Positions 57,861 to 64,000 of a DNA stretch of 64,000 nucleotides are shown here, in pieces. Positions within the stretch are counted from its first letter, which is position 1, and each line of letters begins with the position of its first letter. The translations under genes were made by a program, and so were the position numbers. Below the pieces are notes generated by a model. The model did not search any database. It had not been told where the DNA came from and was given only the letters and a program-made list of their open reading frames with translations. Where the stretch lies: positions 6,241,382 through 6,305,381 of the forward strand of contig CM065302.1 of NCBI GenBank assembly GCA_032871835.1. The letters run 5' to 3'. The DNA is from Dipteronia dyeriana. Its lineage: Eukaryota; Streptophyta; Magnoliopsida; Sapindales; Sapindaceae.

Positions 57861-58397
57861 CGAATTTTGATTTAATAGACGATTGAGAGTTATAAGGTGT
57901 GTGCGTGTGCATGCGAATATTGTGGTCACTTGTGGTAGGTAATATTAACAAATACCAATTACAATTTTACCAAATATGATTTTGACTTTTGAAAATGATT
58001 TTTTTTCACTTTTGGAGGTAATTTTTGAAATGTCAACATCATAAATAGTTACTTCTTCATTTTTTTAAAGACCCCTCCAAGACGCTGGATAAAAGGGAAC
58101 GATACAAACAGATACTCTCTCTACCTAGTTTGTCTCATTCTGTACTGATACAGTTGCTTCCTCTCAGCCAATTAGAATTTACACAACCTCTGTAAAATCC
58201 CTAAAAGGCTGCAACCCCATATTTTTAACTTACAAATTGAATAACAATGAGAGCGTTGTGTGAGAAAACCTTAGCTCAATAAAATGGAAGAATATAAATT
58301 GATTCTGTCTCTCTACCGTTTTTGTCATTTCTGTGCTGATCTCTGTACGATCCCTAGCTCAAGCCAAATAAAATTACACATCTCTATACAATCCCTG
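57861..58397 (+). pseudogene. Importin-alpha fragment, unit 6 (upstream region only)
   Basis: Only the upstream region and the first of the two subrepeats plus part of the second remain. The unit stops at 'tatacaatccctg', where the TGTTGGAAAT start of a copia LTR follows, so the array is interrupted or ended by that element. Confidence 0.8.
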
Positions 58398-59439
58398 TGT
58401 TGGAAATTTTATGATAATCACTCATTATGAGAGCAAAAATTGAGTATGATAAATTCCGTAGAAATGGAAGATTAAAGTGGATTCGAATTCTCCTCCGTGA
58501 GAACTTCGAAATGGTATACTCAAATTCACTAAATGGTTAATGAGTGAATGATAAATTGAGTCTCAAAGTGGACCCATTGTGTAGGGATTAAAAGGAATCC
58601 CACATTGTTTAGGGAAATAATCTATAAGTAGTTTATAAGTGAATGTGTGATATGAGCTTTCAACATGTGTGTGGCATAAAGGCTCTCTCTCGCACGCGTA
58701 AGGAGGGGGGGTGTTGCAAATCATGGATCCCGAACCTTCGAATGCACGACTCGTGTGTCGGCGCGATCTGCGAACAAGAATATTGCTCCGATTGGACCGT
58801 GAGAGTCTAGTTGACTTTTTGCCACTTCCCAAAGTCAACGTTTTTGATTGTGATGAATAAGGAAAGCTTTAATTGTTTGGATTCTGATTTCTTACTTGAT
58901 CACTAAGAATACAAAATCGGGTTTTAATTAGAAATAAATCTCTTTGGAGAATATTATCTAATTAAATTATTTCCTTATGAAATCAAAAACGAATTATCCA
59001 AAAATAATCCCGAATTAATCCCAAAACCTTAGTATCTCGGTTTGGGTATTTAATATCTCTAATATTCTGTTCAACACAGACAGAACAAAACAATTCCAGT
59101 TTTTTCTTTGGAGCAGCCGATTTCTTTTCTTCTCTGGTTATCTTGGTAAGTTCAAAACTCGGTTTGAGTTCGATGGTAGTGGATAGTGCTTAGGCTTACC
59201 ACTGTTGAACCGTTGTATCCTGGGAGACAATTGCCTAATACACATACGGTGTTGTCCAGTGAAATTGTCTTAAAGACACAGTGTGAAACACGAGTCTCAG
59301 ATCAAACTCTGTTTCTAACGTTACTTTCTATTTTCATTGATACCAGTCAGGTTTGATTGCAAAATACGTTTTACAATCTCAAGAGAATTTCTTGCTATTT
59401 TCTTTTTAAAATTATTTTCAAACAACGTTTGCTTATTCA
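58398..59439 (+). repeat. Copia 5' LTR (about 1.04 kb)
   Basis: Begins TGTTGGAAATTTTATGATAATC immediately at the end of the importin array. TATAAGTA at 58623-58630 is a possible TATA box. The end is placed at a CA shortly before the primer site; it could be a few bases off. Confidence 0.7.
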
Positions 59440-59446
59440 ATCTTTC

Positions 59447-59460
59447 TGGTATCAGAGTTC
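59447..59460 (+). promoter_or_regulatory. Primer-binding site, copy 1
   Basis: TGGTATCAGAGTTC, initiator Met tRNA type. The second copy is at 61492 (TGGTATCAGGGTTC). Confidence 0.85.
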
Positions 59461-59641
59461 TGGTTCAGATCGTAACAAACTTGAAAAATAAATCATTGAT
59501 TTAGTTTTTCAACTGTGGTAATCGGGTTCCTCTGGAACACTGATTCAATTTGGAAATCGGGTTATATGGAACACTGATTTCAATTTTATATACATACGTT
59601 ACCTATGGAAATCGGGTTCTTTGGAACACTGATTTCAATTT

Positions 59642-59644
<3 letters not shown>

Positions 59645-59684
<40 letters not shown>
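59645..59684. repeat. (TA)n microsatellite in copia leader
   Basis: About 40 bases of TA in leader copy 1. The counterpart in copy 2 is at 61690-61722 and is shorter. Confidence 0.95.
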
Positions 59685-59686
<2 letters not shown>

Positions 59687-59876
59687 TTAATATGTGGAAA
59701 TTGGGTCTATTATTAGACACTGATTTCGAAATCAATTGTGATTTCAATTGTGTTATCGGGTCTGCAATATCAGACACTGATTGTGATTTCCATCATGAAA
59801 TCTGATTTGATATCAACTGATATCTTTGCTATTATTTTTGTGATACTAAAACGATTAGGTTTTTGTTTCATATATT

Positions 59877-60762
59877 ATGGCAAACAAATCGAATGTGAAC
59901 TCCAGTGTTCCACTAGAGACTCCAGAAGTTAATCCAAGTATGGGATTAGATACTTCAGTTGTGAACTCTGTGCTTGTAGGCCAAGTACCAGTAGTAGTAC
60001 CTACTGTGACTACAACGACTCCGGCCATCAACTCCTTCGTGAGAAACATGCCTGATCCGGTGATAAGCCAGTATATGAGTCAAGGGAATGTTCCCATGGC
60101 AAATCCCTGCATAAATTCGGTACCTTTACCGATGAATCATATGGAGAAACCTGATAAGTTCAGTGGACCGAATTTTAAATGATGGCAGCAAAAGATGCTG
60201 TTTTATCTGGCCACACTGAACCTTGGCATATTTTTGACTGAAGATGCTCATAAACCTAATAATGGTGAAGAGCGAGATGTTCAGGTATGGAATGCTATTG
60301 ATGCATGGAATCACTCAGATTTCCTATGCCGTAATTACATACTGAACGGGCTGTCAGATTCGCTATATAGCGTTTATTCTTCAAAGAAAATAGCCAAAGA
60401 ACTGTGGGAATCATTAGACCGCAAATAAAAAACTGAGGACGCTGATTCCAAGAAGTTTATTATCGGCTGGTTTCTTGATTACAAGATGGGGGATTCGAAG
60501 ACAGTTATGAGTCAAGTCCAAAAGCTACAGGTGATTTTGCATGAGATACATACCGAAGGGATGACCCTGAGTGAAACTTTCCAGGTGGCTGCTATCATTG
60601 AGAAGCTTCCTCCTTCATGAAAAGAGTTCAAAAACTATCTCAAACACAAGCGAAAAGAGATGAAGATCGAGGATCTTATTCTCAAGCTTCGTATTTAGGA
60701 AGATCACATAAAGTATGGCAAAAAAGATGTCAATACGCCTGAAGTGAAGATCCTCGATTTGT
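59877..60762 (+). pseudogene. gag: Copia gag fragment, copy 1
   Basis: Starts MANKSNVNSSVPLETPE and runs to HMEKPDKFSGPNFK, then TGA (60180-60182). It resumes with [14 protein letters not shown] and WESLDRK, then TAA. Later parts have [15 protein letters not shown] and IIEKLPPS, followed by TGA. This is the UBN2-type copia gag N-terminal half. It ends where the duplicated LTR segment begins, so it can make no complete gag. Confidence 0.85.
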
Positions 60763-61686
60763 AAATCATGGACCCCGAACCTTCGAATGTACGACTCGTG
60801 TGTCGGCGCGATCTGCGGACACGAATATAGCACCGATTGGACTGTGAGAGTCTAGATGACCTTTTGCCACTTCCCAAAGTCAACATTTTTTATTGTGATG
60901 AATAAGGAAAGCTTTAATTGTTTGGATTCTGATTTCTTACTTGATCACTAAGAATACAGAATCGGGTTTTAATTAGAAATAAATCTCTTTGGAGAATATT
61001 ATCTAATTAAATTATTTCCTTATGAAATCAAAAATGAATTATCCAAAAATAATCCCGAATTAATCCCAAAACCCTAGTATCTCGGTTTGGGTATTTAATA
61101 TCTCTAATATTATGTTCAACACAGACAGAACAAAACAATTCCAGTTTTTTCTTTTGAGCAGCCGATTTCTTTTCTTCTCTGGTTTTCTTGGTAAGTTCAA
61201 AACTCGGTTTGAGTTCGCTGGTAGTGGATAGTGCTTAGGCCTACCACTGTTGAACCGTTGTATCCTAGGAGACAATCGCCTAATACACATACGGTGTTGT
61301 CCAGTGAAATTGTCTTAAAGACAAAGTGTGAAACACGGGCCTCGGATTAAACTCTGTTTCTAACGTTACTTTCTATTTTCATTGATACCAGTCAGGTTTG
61401 ATTGCAAAATACGTTTTACAATCTTAAGAGAATTTCTTGCTATTTTCATTTTAAAATTATTTTCAAACAACGTTTGCTTATTCAAACTTTCTGGTATCAG
61501 GGTTCTGGTTCAGATCGTAACAAACTTGAAAAATAAATCATTGATTTAGTTTTTCAACTGTGGTAATCGGGTTCCTCTGGAACACTGATTCAATTTGGAA
61601 ATCGGGTTCTTTGGAACACTGATTTCAATTTTATATACTTACGTTACCTATGGAAATCGGGTTCTTTAGAACACTGATTTCAATTT

Positions 61687-61724
<38 letters not shown>

Positions 61725-61914
61725 TTAATATGTGAAAATTGGGTCTATTATTAGAAACTGATTTCGAAATCAATTGTGATTTCAATTGTGTTATCGGGTC
61801 TGCAATAGCAGACACTGATTGTGATTTCCGTCATGAAATCTGATTTGATATCAACTGATATCTTTGCTATTATTTTTGTGATACTAAAACGATTATGTTT
61901 TTGTTTCAGATATT
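60763..61914 (+). repeat. 2.05-kb duplication, copy 2: LTR end, primer site and leader
   Basis: Repeats 58718-59876: LTR 3' half (to about 61484), primer site (61492) and a leader with repeated 'ggaaatcgggttctttggaacactgatttcaat' phrases. No upstream half of LTR precedes it. Confidence 0.9.
61690..61722. repeat. (TA)n microsatellite, leader copy 2
   Basis: About 33 bases of TA. Confidence 0.95.
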
Positions 61915-62945
61915 ATGGAAAAAAAATCGAATGTGAACTCCAGTGTTCCACTAGAGACTCCAGAAGTTAATCCAAGTATGGGATTAGATACTTCAGTTGT
62001 GAACTCTGTGCTTGTAGGCCAGGTACCAGTAGTAGTACCTACTGTGACTACAACGACTCCGGCCATCAACTCCTTCGTGAGAAACATGCCTGATCCGGTG
62101 ATAAGCCAGTATATGAGTCAAGGGAATGTTCCCATGGCAAATCCCTGCATGAATTCGGTACCTTTACCGATGAATCATATGGAGAAACCTGATAAGTTCA
62201 GTGGTCCGAATTTTAAATGATGGTAGTAAAAGATGCTGTTTTATCTAACCACACTGAACCTTGGCATATTTTTGACTGAAGATGCTCATAAACCTAATAA
62301 TGGTGAAGAGTGAGATGTTCAGGTATGGAATGCTATTGATGCATGGAATCACTCAGATTTCCTATGCCGTAATTACATACTGAACGGGCTGTCAGATTCG
62401 CTATATAGCGTTTATTCTTCAAAGAAAATAGCCAAAGAACTGTGGGAATCATTAGACCGTAAATACAAAACTGAGGACGCTGGTTCCAAGAAGTTTATTA
62501 TCTACCGGTTTCTTGATTACAAGATGGGGGATTCCAAGACAGTTATGAGTCAAGTCCAAAAGCTACAGGTGATTTTGCATGAGATACATATCGAAGGGAT
62601 GACCCTGAGTGAAACTTTCCAGGTGGTTGCGATCATTGAGAAGCTTCCTCCTTCATGGAAAGAGTTCAAAAACTATCTCAAACACAAGCGAAAAGAGATG
62701 AAGATCTAGGATCTGATTCTCAAGCTTCGTATTTAGGAAGATCACATAAAGTATGGCAAAAAAGATGTCAATGCGCCTGAAGTGAAGATCAATGTGGTTG
62801 AGCATGGGCAAAGTTCTAAACCAAAGAAGAACAAGCCTAGGAAAGGATCCAAAATGGTTCTAAGGGAAGAGTCTCTAAGAAGCCAAAATTCCAAGGGAAG
62901 TGCTTCAACTGTGACAAGCTAGGTCACAAATCTTCTGAGTGCAGG
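61915..62945 (+). pseudogene. gag: Copia gag, copy 2 (continues to zinc knuckle)
   Basis: Starts MEKKSNVNSSVPLETPE, with the same TGA after SGPNFK as copy 1 (62218-62220) and a TGA near 62310. The open stretch 62524-62709 has [14 protein letters not shown] and [15 protein letters not shown], then TAG. Beyond the duplication it adds a basic stretch and a zinc knuckle at 62901-62942: CFNCDKLGHKSSEC, all four ligands present. The shared TGA implies the nonsense change predates the duplication. Confidence 0.85.
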
Positions 62946-64000
62946 TTGCCAAAGAAGAAGAAGAACCACGAAGCAAACGTGGTTGCTGGAATCTCAAGAG
63001 ATGTATCCGAGATCAATCTCTCTGCAGTTGTGACAGAAGCAAACCTTGTTGGGTCAAACCCAAGGGAGTGGTGGTTGGATAATGGGGCCACTCATCATAT
63101 ATGCTCTGACAAGGAGATGTTCAATATATTTGAAGAAATGAAGAATGAAGAAAAGTTATATATGGGCAACTCAGCCACATCTAACGTGAAGGGACGTGGT
63201 CAAGTCATTCTCAAGATGACCTCTGGTATAACCCTGAGCTTGAACAATGTATTGTATGTACCTGATATATGCAAGAATTTGGTTTCCGGTTCGTTGCTCA
63301 ATCAGCATGGGTTCAAGATGGTGATTGAATCAGACAAAGTGGTTTTAACCAAGCAGGTAACTTATGTGGGTAGGGGATTTGTAACTGAAGAGCTGTTTAA
63401 GCTTAATGTATCTGTTGTCAAAAAAACAATCAATAAAGATAATTCTTCAGTTTATTTGCTTGAGTCTTCCAATTTATGACATGGTAGACTAGAACACGTT
63501 AATTATGATACCCTACGTAGATAAATTAACTTAAATCATATTCCCGCATTCAATATTGATCCTAAACATAAGTGTGAAGTTTGCGTTGAAGCAAAACTAA
63601 CAAGGTCATCATTTTAAACTATTGGAAGGAAATCTGAACCTCTTGATTTAATTCACACAGATATATGTGATTAAAAATTTGTTCAAACAAGAGGTGGCAA
63701 CAAATATTTCATCACATTTATAGATGATAGCACCAAATACTGCTATGTATATTTGTTGAAAAACAAGGATGAAGCTATAGAGAAGTTTAGTCTCTATAAA
63801 ACTGAAATTGAGAATCAACTCAACAAGAAAATCAAGGTACTGAGAAGTGACTGAGGTGGTGAATATGTAGCACCTTTTGGTGAATTCTGTGCTCAACACG
63901 GAATCATACATCAAACTGCTGCACCATTTCCCTTTAGCAAAACGGTATTGCAAAACGTAAAAACCGTACCTTGAAAGAGATAATGAATGCAATGTTGATA
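62946..64000 (+). pseudogene. Copia protease and integrase (partial at right edge)
   Basis: The open frame 62946-63479 (177 codons) has EWWLDNGATHHICSD: the protease motif D-[ST]-G is D-N-G here, likely inactive. Then come YMGNSATSNVKGRG and NNVLYVPDICKNLVSG, normal for copia protease and pre-integrase. After a stop at 63477-63479 comes the zinc domain (RLEHVNYDTL, CEVCVEAK) and the integrase core: DLIHTDICD (first Asp), FITFIDDSTKYCYVY, VLRSD then a stop (second Asp, about 63850). It ends in the region before the third catalytic residue. The element continues off the window. Confidence 0.85.

Larger units (their letters stand above)
47105..58397 (+). repeat. Tandem array of seven importin-alpha 5' gene-fragment units
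   Basis: Seven direct units start near 47105, 48921, 51041, 53131, 54841, 56548 and 57861, each marked by 'ttaataggcgattgggagttataaggtgtg'. Complete units are about 2.1 kb. Each contains an upstream region with two internal subrepeats, a T-rich putative first intron, and up to four exons encoding the first armadillo repeats of an importin-alpha-like protein, with introns and splice sites retained. The array is therefore a DNA-level duplication, not a processed copy. The right end is cut by a copia LTR at 58398. No unit has an intact frame. Confidence 0.85.
58718..60762 (+). repeat. 2.05-kb direct duplication, copy 1 (half LTR to gag)
   Basis: From 'aaatcatggatcccgaac' in the LTR to 'gaagtgaagatc' in gag. 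Copy 2 starts at 60763 and runs to about 62790 before unique gag sequence continues. The two copies differ at few positions apart from length changes in the TA run and a small segment. About 11 bases (ctcgatttgta) of filler lie at the junction. Confidence 0.9.
58398..64000 (+). mobile_element. Copia element with duplicated 5' segment, running off the right edge
   Basis: Starts with an LTR (58398-59439), primer site at 59447, leader, gag; then the sequence jumps back to mid-LTR at about 60763 and repeats LTR end, primer site, leader and gag before going on to protease and integrase. The offset between the two copies is 2045 bp. Gag, CCHC, PR, INT order is copia. Stops in gag and integrase show it is defective. 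RT, RNase H and 3' LTR lie outside the window. Confidence 0.85.

Noticed and set aside
59586..59805. ORFs encoding IYIYIYIY on both strands
   Set aside because: They are translations of a (TA)n microsatellite in a retroelement leader.

Overview
This is plant nuclear DNA, most likely from a eudicot: it is AT-rich and filled with Ty1/copia and Ty3/gypsy LTR retrotransposons, an endogenous plant pararetrovirus fragment, a hAT-type DNA element, (TA)n microsatellites, and fragments of an intron-containing importin-alpha gene. I see no intact single-copy host gene and no bacterial-style operon. Almost every coding stretch is broken by stops or frameshifts, so the window reads as old, nested, heterochromatin-like sequence. 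The species cannot be named from what is visible.

Layout. 1-3290 (minus): remnant of a Caulimoviridae-type endogenous viral element (movement protein, capsid protein, start of the protease). 3291-10110: strongly decayed repeat-derived DNA with a 57-bp minisatellite and a polypurine tract, perhaps an old Tat/Ogre-type element. 10111-12771: LTR, primer-binding site and leader of a first Athila-type gypsy element; its LTR contains a tRNA-like cloverleaf. 12772-13718 (minus): 3' LTR and chromodomain end of a chromovirus. 13719-25619: a second Athila element (gag, protease, RT-RNase H, integrase, env-like ORF) with a truncated 3' LTR, sitting in the chromovirus chromodomain. 25620-32280: unassigned DNA holding a hAT-like element (26222-30572, perfect 8-bp target duplication) that itself contains a solo copia LTR (26379-29054, perfect 5-bp target duplication) and a further AT-rich insertion.

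32281-46469 (minus): a Tork/Tnt1-like copia element whose gag is split by a complete SIRE-type copia element (35611-45258) with both LTRs, primer site, polypurine tract and a near-perfect 5-bp target duplication. 46470-47104: unassigned. 47105-58397: seven head-to-tail units of about 1.3-2.1 kb, each carrying the upstream region and first exons of an importin-alpha-like gene with introns retained. 58398-64000: another copia element that begins with an LTR and carries a 2.05-kb direct duplication of half-LTR, primer site, leader and gag; it runs off the right edge in integrase.

The genes do not form a host pathway. The retroelement genes would have worked together in cis (gag particle, protease, RT-RNase H copying, integrase insertion), but all copies here look defective. 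The two observations I consider most worth following are the tandem importin-alpha fragment array, and a GC-rich inverted-repeat module placed just upstream of the TATA box in LTRs of two unrelated superfamilies (Athila gypsy and SIRE copia).
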